A DNA stretch of 64,000 nucleotides. Origin: Desulfobacterales bacterium. Its GTDB lineage: Bacteria; Desulfobacterota; Desulfobulbia; Desulfobulbales; JAGXFP01. The stretch lies in contig JAGXFP010000018.1 of the NCBI GenBank assembly GCA_024637225.1, positions 37,853-101,852 on the forward strand, read 5' to 3'. Shown piece by piece: positions 1 through 8,644 of this stretch. A program made the translations under genes and the position numbers. Numbering within the stretch: position 1 is the stretch's first letter; every line of letters begins with the position of its first letter. The notes beneath the pieces are model-generated. The model had not been told where the DNA came from. It saw only the letters and a program-made list of their open reading frames with translations, and ran no database searches.

Positions 1-1
1 A

Positions 2-1339
2 TCCATCATCGGCCAGGGAGCCATGGGGGTTGTTTACAAGGGATTCGACCCAAACATCGAGCGAACCGTCGCCATCAAGACCATTCGTAAAGACGCCCTC
101 AACAAAGAGGAGAGACAATCGTTGCTGGCCCGGTTCAAACGTGAAGCGCAAGCGGCCGGCCGCTTGACCCATCCGGGCATTGTCACCGTTTACGATTACG
201 ACGAAGACGGCGACAATGCCTTTATAGCCATGGAATATGTGCATGGCCGGGAACTAAAGGATTATCTCGACAGCAAGCAAAGATTCTCCCTCAACACCGT
301 AATCGACATTATCAGCCAGCTCCTGGATGCCCTTATTTACTCCCACGCCAAAGGGGTGGTCCACCGCGATATCAAACCGGGCAACATTCTCGTGCTTGCC
401 ACCGGCCGGATCAAAGTCATGGATTTCGGGATCGCCAGGATCGAATCCTCGACTCTTACCCAGTTCGGCGATGTCTTAGGTACCCCGTCCTACATGGCGC
501 CGGAACAGTGTTCCGGGCAACCGGTCGACAAACGCTCGGATCTGTACTCGACCGGGGGCATCCTCTACCACCTGATCACCGGGGAAAAACCGTTCAATGG
601 CGACTCGATAACCAGCATTATCCATCAGGTCATGGCTATCGAGGCCCCCCTGGTCTCAAAGATTAACAGTCAGGCGCCGCCTTTCCTTGACGAGGTGGTA
701 AGGAAAGCCCTGGCCAAGGAGCCGGGTCAACGTTTCCAGACGGCGGAAGAGTTCAAGTCTGCCCTCACCGGAGAATCCCTGGCCGGTGAAATCGTCTTGG
801 CGGAGTTGTCCGGGAAAACCAATACCGAACTGCGCGAGATGTGTAGTGCGGCCGGAATCACCGGCATAAGTAAAAAAAATAAAAAGCAGCTGATCGAAGC
901 GCTTCAGGATACCGGAAATAACGGCTCCATAGGCTCTGGAACAAACCTGCCCTCAGCCGAGATTGCCACCGCCGCGCAGCGGCTTGACGCAATCGACCTT
1001 GCGGACCAGCAGAAGGAATATGACAAGACCGTCGTCGAGCAGGTGCTGCCCGAACAACACCTCGCAAAGTTGCTTAAGCGGGCTGTGACCCTCCTGCTTC
1101 TGATTATTTTAGCCACAATCGGTTTCACGTTATGGACGATATACTCGGAAGAACTTACCTACCAGGATCTCAGGCAGCTTACCGCGGAGAAAGCCAGAGA
1201 GACTTCGGCTTCGGCTTACGGGGAACTGAGGAGGAAGTCCAAAGTGATTTCGGGATCGGCTTACGATCGACTTACAACAATCGTAAAAGAGAAGTACCAA
1301 GAGATTTCAGGATCAAACGGCAACTCCGGGCAACAGTAA
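2..1339 (+). CDS. Membrane-anchored Ser/Thr protein kinase (5' end outside window)
   Basis: Hanks-type protein kinase; the reading frame is open to the window edge and the glycine loop (GQGAMGVVYK) begins before the first ATG at 23, so the true start lies upstream. Visible motifs are the VAIK lysine, the catalytic loop HRDIKPGN, MDFG and the MAPEQ activation-segment end. After the kinase domain, residues about 265-300 of the visible part resemble a SAP/Rho-N-like helical module (LSGKTNTELREMC). One membrane helix lies near residues 359-380, followed by about 65 polar residues, presumably outside the membrane. The kinase would face the cytoplasm and phosphorylate Ser/Thr of unknown targets. 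Kinase identity is clear; the role of the extra module is inference. Confidence 0.93.
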   Translation, partial: SIIGQGAMGVVYKGFDPNIERTVAIKTIRKDALNKEERQSLLARFKREAQAAGRLTHPGIVTVYDYDEDGDNAFIAMEYVHGRELKDYLDSKQRFSLNTVIDIISQLLDALIYSHAKGVVHRDIKPGNILVLATGRIKVMDFGIARIESSTLTQFGDVLGTPSYMAPEQCSGQPVDKRSDLYSTGGILYHLITGEKPFNGDSITSIIHQVMAIEAPLVSKINSQAPPFLDEVVRKALAKEPGQRFQTAEEFKSALTGESLAGEIVLAELSGKTNTELREMCSAAGITGISKKNKKQLIEALQDTGNNGSIGSGTNLPSAEIATAAQRLDAIDLADQQKEYDKTVVEQVLPEQHLAKLLKRAVTLLLLIILATIGFTLWTIYSEELTYQDLRQLTAEKARETSASAYGELRRKSKVISGSAYDRLTTIVKEKYQEISGSNGNSGQQ

Positions 1340-1561
1340 TAGCCCTTCCGCCAGGCAGTAACATCCAAAGAGCAAACTGGTCTGACAGGATTTCTCACTG
1401 GGGTCGGACCACGTCAACCGATCCCAAACCGGCTACTAAACTGGCTCAATCGTAGTCCACGAACTCGACCTCTCTCCTTCGATTCCCGTTTCAGGACCAA
1501 CGAATCCGGAACTCCGGCTTACGCTCCACCCTGCTTCAGTTAACTTGGCCGTAGTAAAAGG

Positions 1562-1702
1562 TCAATCGGTTGCGTCCTCTACTTCATCGGCGCCGTGCTC
1601 GATGTCCTCTCCCATGCCTTCAATTGTATTGCAGCCATTCAGGGCGACTCCCAGTAACAACGTGCAGAGACAAAGGCTCATAATTCTTTTCAGGCTTTTC
1701 AT
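1562..1702 (-). CDS. Entericidin-like small lipoprotein
   Basis: A 46-residue protein with a basic, hydrophobic leader and a lipobox-like LNGC, followed by a short acidic tail (IEGMGEDIEHGADEVEDATD). This is the layout of entericidin A/B family lipoproteins. AGGAG lies 8-9 bases upstream of the ATG at 1702. After lipidation at Cys24 the mature peptide would be about 23 residues in the cell envelope. The tail motif NTIEGMGEDIE is typical of the family. Its role here is unknown. Confidence 0.75.
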   Translation of the reverse strand: MKSLKRIMSLCLCTLLLGVALNGCNTIEGMGEDIEHGADEVEDATD

Positions 1703-1758
1703 GATTTGATTCTCCTTTCTGTTCATTTTTACGCTCGAGATAGGTTCGGGCGCCTTTC

Positions 1759-1887
1759 TTAAAACAGACCGAGCACCCCCACGATCAGCAGATATATGCC
1801 GATGATGTAATTCAACAATCTGGGCATGGCCAGGATAAGGATGCCGGCAATGATGGCAATTATCGATTCGATTTGAACTGGATCCAC
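1759..1887 (-). CDS. DUF3096-type small membrane protein
   Basis: A 42-residue, almost wholly hydrophobic protein containing IAGILILAMPRLLNYIIGIY followed by LLIVGVLGLF, matching the compact two-helix DUF3096 family. The start is GTG at 1887 with AAGGAG about 8 bases upstream. It lies just upstream of the entericidin-like gene on the same strand; small stress-envelope genes often cluster like this. Function is unknown. Confidence 0.75.
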   Translation of the reverse strand: MDPVQIESIIAIIAGILILAMPRLLNYIIGIYLLIVGVLGLF

Positions 1888-2081
1888 GGCGAACTCCTTT
1901 TATCGGATTCTTCCAACTGTTTGATATTCGTTAAAGCAAGAAACATGCCCACCCGGTACCGTCCGGTTTTCAATGACGGCATATTATATGCTTTTCTAAC
2001 CGGCATGGCAGGGCTGTATTGGTCGGTTCGGAAACATCTGACGTCAACTTCATGGAAGTTGAAATCTAAAGGAGAACAACC

Positions 2082-2308
2082 ATGTTTAATACATCTTCGC
2101 AGAAAACCGCCCGGTCCTCCCATCCTCTATTGACCGGAATTGTAGCCGGTCTGTTCGCCGGCGCCGTTGCCGGGCGTCGGATAAATTGCTCGATGGATTG
2201 GTCTCGAAAAAGCAGAAACGGCAGGATCGGCGAATCCGGGAGGGCCAAGCCGCTCCTCCTCTCTTTACCGGTTTACGACACAGGTGCCGGAAATCTATGT
2301 CGAGGTAA
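2082..2308 (+). pseudogene. Small membrane protein gene, possibly frameshifted
   Basis: A strong ribosome site (AAAGGAGAACAACC) precedes the ATG at 2082. The first 31 codons give a plausible N-terminus with one membrane segment (LLTGIVAGLFAGAVAG). After about position 2175 the same frame becomes odd, while another frame from 2177 gives a charged, protein-like stretch (SDKLLDGLVSKKQKRQDRRI) ending at the TAA at 2306-2308. A one-base loss near 2171-2177 would explain this. It could instead be an intact 79-residue protein ending at 2321. No family recognised. Confidence 0.35.
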
Positions 2309-2482
2309 TGCTTGGCATTAAACATGCTAAACCATGTCTATGTCACCTGTGGAGGCCGCTCCGATTTGAAAGCGGCTATTTATGATATGAGAAGACCGAT
2401 ATGACGAATTTTACCGAACGGATCAGCCATGTCGGCAAGGCTCGGACAGCCTTGATATCATCGTCATAATGGAGGCGGACTT

Positions 2483-3286
2483 ATGGAATCCAAAACTTTA
2501 GAGGTTGACGGCATTCGCATGCGCTGGGAGGAGAACGGCGAAGGCAGACCGGTGATCCTGCTGCATGGCATCCCGACCTCTCCCAGCCTGTGGCGGCATG
2601 TGGTTGCCCATTTACCGCAAGCCCGCTGTCTGGCCTGGGAGATGGTCGGTTACGGCGCTTCGATTCCCGAAGGCAGGGGCCGTGACATCTCGGTGCGCCG
2701 GCAGGCGGAATATCTATTGGGCTGGATCCAGGCCCTGGGACTGGAAGAGCCGATCCTGGTCGGTCACGATCTGGGCGGCGGGGTGGCGCAGATCGCTGCC
2801 GTCAGCGATCCTCGGCGGTTTGCCGGCCTGGTGTTGATGAACGCGATCTGCTACGATTCCTGGCCGATTCCCATGGTCAAGATGATGCGGGCGGCCGGAG
2901 CGCTGGCGGAAAAACTGCCTAAAGGCCTCTTCCGATTGATTTTCAAACAGTTTATCCATATGGGTCATGATCGCGCCGGCCCCGCGGAGGAATCGGTGCA
3001 AGAGCATTGGGCGCACTATGACCAAGCCGATAGCGCAGCAGCTTTTGTCCGCCAGATTCGATCCCTTGATGTTCGGGACACCTTGGCGGTCAGCGGCCGC
3101 CTCCCCGAGCTCGGTCTCCCAACCCGTCTGGTCTGGGGAGCCGCCGACCGTTTTCAGAAAATCGGCTACGGTTACCGGCTGGCCCATGATCTGAAGGCCC
3201 CTCTGACCCGGATAGAGGGCGGCAAGCATTTTGTTCCGGAGGACTATCCGGAAGAGGTGGCGCGAACGATCGGCGAACTTCTCTGA
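2483..3286 (+). CDS. Alpha/beta hydrolase, haloalkane dehalogenase/epoxide hydrolase-like
   Basis: A 267-residue alpha/beta-hydrolase fold protein. The oxyanion motif HGIPTS is near residue 28. The nucleophile elbow is GHDLGG with Asp96 rather than Ser, which points to the haloalkane dehalogenase / epoxide hydrolase branch, where Asp forms a covalent alkyl-enzyme. A likely acid is Asp222 (WGAADRF) and the catalytic His is His249 (GGKHFVPED). GGAGG lies about 9 bases before the ATG. It has no signal peptide, so it should be cytoplasmic. Substrate cannot be read from sequence. A strong terminator follows. Confidence 0.88.
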   Translation: MESKTLEVDGIRMRWEENGEGRPVILLHGIPTSPSLWRHVVAHLPQARCLAWEMVGYGASIPEGRGRDISVRRQAEYLLGWIQALGLEEPILVGHDLGGGVAQIAAVSDPRRFAGLVLMNAICYDSWPIPMVKMMRAAGALAEKLPKGLFRLIFKQFIHMGHDRAGPAEESVQEHWAHYDQADSAAAFVRQIRSLDVRDTLAVSGRLPELGLPTRLVWGAADRFQKIGYGYRLAHDLKAPLTRIEGGKHFVPEDYPEEVARTIGELL

Positions 3287-3320
3287 TCGCCCTGAGCAAC
3301 TGATTTTTTCGCTCACTGTC

Positions 3321-3361
3321 CCGCCGGACGGGACATGTCCTGCCGGAGCGGAATTTTTTTT
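3321..3361 (+). terminator. Rho-independent terminator after the hydrolase gene
   Basis: An imperfect GC-rich hairpin centred on the palindrome GGACATGTCC, with CCGCCGG/CCGGAGCGG arms, is followed directly by AATTTTTTTT. It sits 35 bases after the hydrolase stop codon. Confidence 0.7.
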
Positions 3362-3489
3362 CGCGCCAAGAGGGATAAAACCATAACCCGATCCGGAATC
3401 CTGCCGCCGCAAAACCGCGGTATGAAACTTGCTGAAATATCTATTGGACTGAAAAAGATCGTCTTGATTTTTCGATGGAGGAGGATCAG

Positions 3490-5043
3490 GTGATATTGGA
3501 GATGCACTGCCATACCGCGGAACATTCCGGGTGCAGTCAGGTTAGCGCCGCGGATCTTGTCTGCCACAATTTCGAAAACGGACTCCAGGGCACCGTGCTG
3601 ACCGACCACCACTACCTCTGGCCCACCGACGAAATCGAAGACCTGCGGGCTAAACTGGCGGTTCCCGATTACTATCTGCTCCTGTCCGGGCAGGAGGTGT
3701 CCACCCCGGAAATGGGAGATATTCTCGTCTACGGCGCCACGCGGTCTCTGGCCAAGGGCACCCCCCTTGCGGAGATTCGCGAGGAATTCCCGGAAGCGGC
3801 CCTGGTCTGGGCCCATCCTTTCCGCAAGGAAAACATTCCGGCCCCGGAAGAGCTTCTCAGCGAGACCCTCGACGCCATCGAAATATTCAGCTCCAACCAT
3901 ACGGTCCTCGAGAATTATCGGGGACTGGCCGCCTGGCACCGGCACCGGTTTACCGCCATTGCCGGTACCGACACCCACGCCTTCAGCTATGCCGGGGTCT
4001 ATCCCACCCTCTTCGACCATCCGGTAACCGGCATCGACGAACTGGCCGGTGAGATCCGGGCCGGGCGCTGCCGGCCTTATTTCAAGGAGATTCCCCATGC
4101 GGGAACCACCAACACCAAGGTTACCGAACTAATGATCGGGATCGACGGGGTCCGGGAGAAACGCGAGAAAATCGTGATCAAGACCCCGGAAAACGCCAGG
4201 GCCTGGGAAAGCGCCGCCACCACCCAGCAGATTATGACCCAGATGGCCGAGCGGATCTTTCATCGCGATAAAAGGTTCCGGCTCCCGCTGCCCCTCGGCA
4301 AGGACAGGGAGAATCTCGCGATTTTAGAACAGGGGATCGGCGGCAGGACCCTCTTTGAGGTCATCCTCGAAGTCCGGCCGAAAACGGCGCCGGAATATCT
4401 CAGATTGACGGCCCAATGGCTGACTCATCTCCACAACGCCCGGTTGCGGCTGACTCCACCGGAGAAATTTCTTGACGACGAATTCCCCCGCCTGGATCGC
4501 TATCTTTCCGCCTTCCACCGAATCAATCATCCCCATACCCGCCGGGCTCAGGAACTCATGGAGACGATCCTGGCCACAGAGGAAGATTGGTACCGGAATC
4601 GTTTGGACACCTTTGTCTAGGGACATGGCGATTTTCATCCGAAAAACATCTATGTGGGCGACAACGATCATAACGATCCGAACCGCTGCTTTATCGCCGC
4701 CATCGATTTCGACAGCTCCTATTGCATGCCCAGGGCCTTCGACGTAGGTACCTTTCTCATGCAGTTCAGCAATCAATTCTACGAATGGGAGGAGGTCCGC
4801 GCGAAGGTCGACGGCGGGGTCTTTCTGCGGGAATATCTGGCGCAAGCTAACGATCTGGAGGGAGATTTTCTCTCCCAGGTGGAATTATTCAAGGCCCGCA
4901 CCACTTTGAGCATCTGCTATTTCCTGATCAAGGTGGGGCTGGGCGACAGCGAAAACCTCTGGCGGGTGCTGGTGGAGGCGGAAAACGGACTGGCCGGGAT
5001 CGCGGCTAAAAAAGCCGCAACCCCTGCCCGAGACGGTCGATAA
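3490..5043 (+). pseudogene. PHP-domain / aminoglycoside-phosphotransferase-like fusion interrupted by an in-frame TAG
   Basis: The first part is a PHP-type metal-dependent hydrolase (HCH, LTDHH, WAHPF, GTDTHA motifs). The second is a phosphotransferase (APH/ChoK-like) catalytic region: GHGDFHPKNIYVG and the metal-binding IDFD. The frame is continuous from 3475 to the TAA at 5041-5043 except for TAG at 4618-4620, immediately before GHGD. Homologous kinases have a normal residue there. A CAG-to-TAG or TGG-to-TAG change, an amber readthrough, or a sequencing error would each explain it. Terminating at TAG would leave a kinase domain without its catalytic loop. Start: GTG 3490 has a strong GGAGGAGGA site 5-6 bases upstream; ATG 3475 lacks one. 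Confidence 0.8.
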
Positions 5044-5302
5044 TTCTTTTGAAGAAGATTTATGGGGGTGGGAGCGATCTGGCAAGGGGTGATCAGTTCG
5101 AGGCGGCTTCTGACTTTTGGTTTCTCTCATGTCTCCAGACCATGAAATTGAAAGCGCCGTTCCATGGAGGCCCCTTCGACAAGCTCGGAGTACGATCAGG
5201 GTAAGGAGTTTCAATACATTATCGAAATAACATTATGGTTGCGCCAATTTATTGAGGGATAATAAGGAAAAGGTAAAATAATTTTCCAGCCTGGGAGAAA
5301 AG

Positions 5303-6379
5303 ATGTCCCATATCCTCAAATCAGTCCCCCGGTACGTCTTCTGCCTGTGCTTCATCATGTTTGCTGCACCTCCGGAATCATATGCCGCGGATGATGTCAC
5401 GGAGGCTAAAGAGGAAGACACGACCTTCGACACCTTCACATTATACTGGGAAAACGATAGCTTCGCCGGGACCGACCGCGACTATTCCAATGGGATCAAA
5501 CTCACCTGGAGCACGCCATACGATATTACCGATACCGGCAAAGACCATTTGCCTGACTGGAGTCATCCTCTTATCAACAACCTTCCTTTTGTTAATGACC
5601 CGAGCAGCCATCGCGCTGTGTCGATATCGGTCGGGCAAATGCTTTTTACCCCGGCGGACACCGATCAAACCGATCTGGTTATCGACGACCGTCCTTACGC
5701 GGGATTCCTCTATCTTGCCAGCGGCTTTCACAATCAAATCGGAAATCGCAAAAACAGCTGGGAGTTACAGCTGGGACTCGTGGGCCCCCTGGCCCTTGGC
5801 GAGGAGACCCAGGATGTCGTCCATGGTCTGCTGGGCGCCAACAAAGCCGCGGGTTGGGACCATCAGCTCAAAAATGAAATCGGCCTTGAAATCATTGGTG
5901 AATCAAAGTGGCGGCTATCTCCCTCAGGAAACCGGAGGGGGTTAAACTATGACTTGATCCCGCATATGGGATTCAGGGTCGGAAATATCCAGGCCAATAT
6001 CAATGCCGGGGCCGAGATCAGATATGGCTGGAAACTTCCGCGAGATTTCGGGTCCTGCCCGATCAGGGCCGGCTGCTCCAGCAACAGCGCCTTCAATGAT
6101 ACTCCGGCAGTTATCCCCGGCCGGGTTTTAACAGGCTGGCATATCTTCGCGGCAGTAGACGGCAGGGCAGTCGCGCACGATATTTTTCTGGACGGGAACA
6201 CTTTCCGGGACAGCCACAGCGTGGACCGCGAGGTATTGGTGGGGGACCTAATGGTTGGTCTGGCCATGAATTTCGGCAGCATCCGGACCACATATTCCTA
6301 TGTCATACGCTCCAAACAGTTCGAGACCGAGGACAAGAACCATATTTTCGGTTCACTTACTGTTTCCTGGGCTTATTGA
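5303..6379 (+). CDS. lpxR: LpxR-family outer-membrane lipid A 3'-O-deacylase
   Basis: A 358-residue exported protein with a signal peptide ending near ESYAA. The N-terminal signature ENDSFAGTDRDYSNG followed by IKLTWS, then DDRPYAGFLYL, and the HGLLGANKAAGWDHQLKNE segment match the LpxR (DUF2219) family, a 12-stranded barrel that removes the 3'-acyloxyacyl group of lipid A. The conserved Asn-Asp near the N-terminus and the barrel His are present. The last residues (GSLTVSWAY) end in an aromatic, as outer-membrane beta-barrels do. The family usually has 300-360 residues, so the length is normal. Confidence 0.9.
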   Translation: MSHILKSVPRYVFCLCFIMFAAPPESYAADDVTEAKEEDTTFDTFTLYWENDSFAGTDRDYSNGIKLTWSTPYDITDTGKDHLPDWSHPLINNLPFVNDPSSHRAVSISVGQMLFTPADTDQTDLVIDDRPYAGFLYLASGFHNQIGNRKNSWELQLGLVGPLALGEETQDVVHGLLGANKAAGWDHQLKNEIGLEIIGESKWRLSPSGNRRGLNYDLIPHMGFRVGNIQANINAGAEIRYGWKLPRDFGSCPIRAGCSSNSAFNDTPAVIPGRVLTGWHIFAAVDGRAVAHDIFLDGNTFRDSHSVDREVLVGDLMVGLAMNFGSIRTTYSYVIRSKQFETEDKNHIFGSLTVSWAY

Positions 6380-6425
6380 CCGGAACTTTTCGGGCGGTCA
6401 CAATAACCAAAAGAAGGAGGCCGGC

Positions 6426-6761
6426 ATGTCGTATTCCACACAAGCGGTAGTTGAGCACCATCTTCAAGCTTTCAACGAAGGCATCGACTCTATTATGGAA
6501 GACTTTATCGAAGAGTCAGTCGTGATTACCAAGGATGCAACCTATCGAGGCATCGCCGAGATTCACGCGTTTTTCACGGAGCTGGTTAACGGACTACCCG
6601 AAGACTTTGAGGATGCCGTCATCATGAGGCGGCAGGAAGTTCAAGGCGAGGTTGCCTTCCTCCTCTGGGATGCCAAACCGTGGTTCACCTTCTGCACCGA
6701 CACACTTGTGACCCGGAACGGGAAAATCCTCTATCACAACTTTGCGGCGCAAGCCGGGTAA
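6426..6761 (+). CDS. SnoaL-like / NTF2-fold protein
   Basis: A 111-residue protein starting MSYSTQAVVEHHLQAFNEG with a good ribosome site (AAGGAGG) 7 bases upstream; earlier in-frame ATGs fall inside lpxR. The pattern of an N-terminal helix (HHLQAFNEGIDSIMEDF), a middle segment GIAEIHAFFTELV and C-terminal strands ending in FCTDTLVTRNGKI resembles small NTF2-like proteins (SnoaL/ketosteroid-isomerase fold), many annotated as nuclear transport factor 2 family. Substrate and reaction are unknown. Its stop faces bioA across a hairpin. Confidence 0.7.
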   Translation: MSYSTQAVVEHHLQAFNEGIDSIMEDFIEESVVITKDATYRGIAEIHAFFTELVNGLPEDFEDAVIMRRQEVQGEVAFLLWDAKPWFTFCTDTLVTRNGKILYHNFAAQAG

Positions 6762-6775
6762 CCACCCGGAAGCCG

Positions 6776-6803
6776 GGGGTTGGCACCCGCCGGCGCCAAC
6801 CCC
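6776..6803. terminator. Hairpin between convergent genes
   Basis: A perfect 9-bp inverted repeat, GGGGTTGGC / GCCAACCCC with a 10-base loop, lies between the stops of the SnoaL-like gene (+) and bioA (-). No long T-run follows on either strand, so it may be a weak or factor-assisted bidirectional terminator. Confidence 0.4.
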
Positions 6804-8107
6804 TATAACTCCCCGACCGCTTCAACCATTTTTCCGATCAGGAAAGCGAGATCGTCTTCGTTGATGTTATAGGCGGGCATGATATAGACCAGGCGGCCGA
6901 AGGGCCTGACCCAGACCAGTTTATCGACCAGCTTCTGCTGGAGAGCACGGAGGTCGGGGGCTTCATGGAGTTCCACCACCCCGATCGCGCCCAGGACCCT
7001 GACCTCCTTGACCGCGGCAAACTCCCGGCAGGGAGCCAGGGCGGTCCGCAGTCTGTTTTCGATAGTTGCGACCCTCTCGCGCCAAGGCGACTCCAGGAGC
7101 AGATCGATACTTTCGCAGGCGATCCGGCAGGCCAAGGGATTGCCCATAAAGGTCGGGCCGTGCATGAAACAGCCCGCCCCGCCAGCGGAAATGGTCTCGG
7201 CGATCAGGCTGGAAGTCAGGGTGGCGGCAAGACTCAGGTAGCCGCCGGTCATCGCCTTGCCGAGGCAGAGGATATCGGGGGTGATTCCGGCATGCTCGCA
7301 GGCGAACAGCCGGCCGGTCCGGCCGAAGCCGGTGGCGATCTCGTCGGCGATTAAAAGCACCTCATGGGCGTCGCACAAACGCCGGGCCTCTTTCAAGTAT
7401 TCGGGGGAATAAAACCACATGCCCCCCGCCCCCTGGACCACCGGCTCCAGGATCAGGGCGGCGATGCTTCCATGGTTTTCGGCGAGCAGCCCGGCCAACC
7501 CTTGAATATCGGTTTCATCCCAAGGCTCGCCGAACCGGCATTCCGGCCGCGGCGCGAAGTACTGCCTGGGTAGGACCTCGGTAAAAATCTCGTGCATGCC
7601 GGTGACCGGATCGCAGACCGACATGGCCGCGAAGGTATCGCCATGATAGCCGCCGCGGATCGTCAGCAGCTTGTGTTTGCCGGGCCGTCGCCGGGCGTGC
7701 CAGTACTGGATGGCCATTTTGATCGCTATCTCGACCGCCACCGAGCCGGAATCGCAGAGAAAGACCTTGTCGAGGGGTTCCGGGGTGATGGCGATCAGCC
7801 GTTTGGCCAGCTCGATGGCGGGATTATGGGTAAGGCCGCCGAACATCACATGGGCAAAGGCGCCGATCTGTTCATGGGCCGCCCGGTTCAGGCGGGGGTG
7901 GTTGTAGCCGTGGATCACCGACCACCAGGAGGACATGCCGTCGACCAGTTCCCGGCCGTCGGCCAAGGTCAGGCGGCTGCCCGAGGCAGCGGTTACCGGA
8001 TAGACCGGCGGCGGCGAGAGCATGGTCGAATAGGGGTGCCAGATATGTTGCCGGTCGAAATCGAGATCGGGGTTTTCAATTTTTCCATTCATCTGCTTAT
8101 TCCACAT
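6803..8107 (-). CDS. bioA: Adenosylmethionine-8-amino-7-oxononanoate aminotransferase (BioA)
   Basis: A 434-residue PLP-dependent class III aminotransferase of biotin synthesis, which converts KAPA to DAPA with S-adenosylmethionine as amino donor. Diagnostic BioA features are HIWHPYSTM near the N-terminus, DGMSSWWSVIHGYNHP, GGYHGDTFAAMSVCDP, LIADEIATGFGRTGRLFA with the cofactor Asp, and the PLP lysine Lys284 in CLGKAMTGGYLSLAAT. Length is normal. The start at 8107 lacks a clear ribosome site; ATG at 8092 is an alternative. It stands alone here; no other bio gene is in the window. Confidence 0.95.
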   Translation of the reverse strand: MWNKQMNGKIENPDLDFDRQHIWHPYSTMLSPPPVYPVTAASGSRLTLADGRELVDGMSSWWSVIHGYNHPRLNRAAHEQIGAFAHVMFGGLTHNPAIELAKRLIAITPEPLDKVFLCDSGSVAVEIAIKMAIQYWHARRRPGKHKLLTIRGGYHGDTFAAMSVCDPVTGMHEIFTEVLPRQYFAPRPECRFGEPWDETDIQGLAGLLAENHGSIAALILEPVVQGAGGMWFYSPEYLKEARRLCDAHEVLLIADEIATGFGRTGRLFACEHAGITPDILCLGKAMTGGYLSLAATLTSSLIAETISAGGAGCFMHGPTFMGNPLACRIACESIDLLLESPWRERVATIENRLRTALAPCREFAAVKEVRVLGAIGVVELHEAPDLRALQQKLVDKLVWVRPFGRLVYIMPAYNINEDDLAFLIGKMVEAVGEL

Positions 8108-8164
8108 AAATTCTGCTGCTTTGCGTCAAGTGCGCTCCGCAAGGCTTCAAAGTCACTTGCACAA

Positions 8165-8231
8165 GGGGCGGCGGCGCAAAAGCCAATAGGCGGACCGGCC
8201 CCGGCCTTCCCGCCGCCCCGGATTTTTTTTT
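8165..8231 (+). terminator. Terminator-like hairpin upstream of bioA
   Basis: GGGGCGGCG (8165-8173) pairs with CGCCGCCCC (8211-8219); a nested GGCC-rich stem lies in the loop and a run of nine T follows at 8223-8231. On the plus strand this is a textbook intrinsic terminator, yet no plus-strand gene ends before it. It may stop transcription running antisense to bioA or end an unrecognised small RNA. Confidence 0.5.
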
Positions 8232-8361
8232 GTCTTGCCTGCCTCAAGCCGCTGATAATTCGCTGGCAATCCGGTCTAGTCGGGAATAAGATTAGAACTG
8301 ATCCTTATTTAATTGCCCGGTTGCCGCCGAGAGCGTTTAATAATAGCAGCGGAGTCCCTCT

Positions 8362-8553
8362 ATGCAAGGTCTCGATTTTCTGGTTTCGACCCTGTTTACA
8401 ATCCTGGTTTCCTTCATGGTGGTGAGGGCGATGGGCATCGCCCTGATGATGACCGGCTTGAACGTCAACCAGGCCAAGTTTCACATCGATCTCGGCGATA
8501 AATGGCTGCCGATCCCCCATGCCCTCGAAACCATCTTGAGAGGCGCATCTTGA
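8362..8553 (+). CDS. Small hypothetical membrane protein
   Basis: A 63-residue protein with one hydrophobic segment (FLVSTLFTILVSFMVVRAMG) and a polar C-terminus (HIDLGDKWLPIPHALETIL). A GGAG lies 8 bases upstream of the ATG. It is followed by a 4-base overlapping tiny frame and then the LapA-like gene, so the three may form a unit. No family recognised. Confidence 0.45.
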   Translation: MQGLDFLVSTLFTILVSFMVVRAMGIALMMTGLNVNQAKFHIDLGDKWLPIPHALETILRGAS

Positions 8554-8630
8554 GAAGCGACAAACGTATCGTTTACGGTACTTACGAAACCCTGGATGAG
8601 GTCTTCGCCGACGCTTATCGGGATAACTGA
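8550..8630 (+). CDS. Possible 26-residue peptide overlapping the preceding gene
   Basis: TTG at 8550 overlaps the TGA stop of the 63-residue gene (TTGA) and opens RSDKRIVYGTYETLDEVFAD, ending at TGA 8628-8630. GAGAGG lies about 6 bases upstream. It may be a translationally coupled peptide, or the true C-terminus of the preceding protein after a frameshift. Evidence is limited to coupling and protein-like composition. Confidence 0.3.
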   Translation: MRSDKRIVYGTYETLDEVFADAYRDN

Positions 8631-8644
8631 GGAGAACTCCGAAT

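Noticed and set aside
1132..1455. 107-codon frame overlapping the kinase 3' end
   Set aside because: It is out of frame with the kinase and has no ribosome site; its internal repetition follows from the kinase C-terminal repeat DNA.
3313..4098. 261-codon minus-strand frame opposite the PHP domain gene
   Set aside because: The plus strand carries all PHP catalytic motifs; the minus frame runs through the terminator at 3321-3361.
7592..8425. 277-codon plus-strand frame opposite bioA
   Set aside because: It overlaps the clear bioA gene almost throughout and resembles no protein family.
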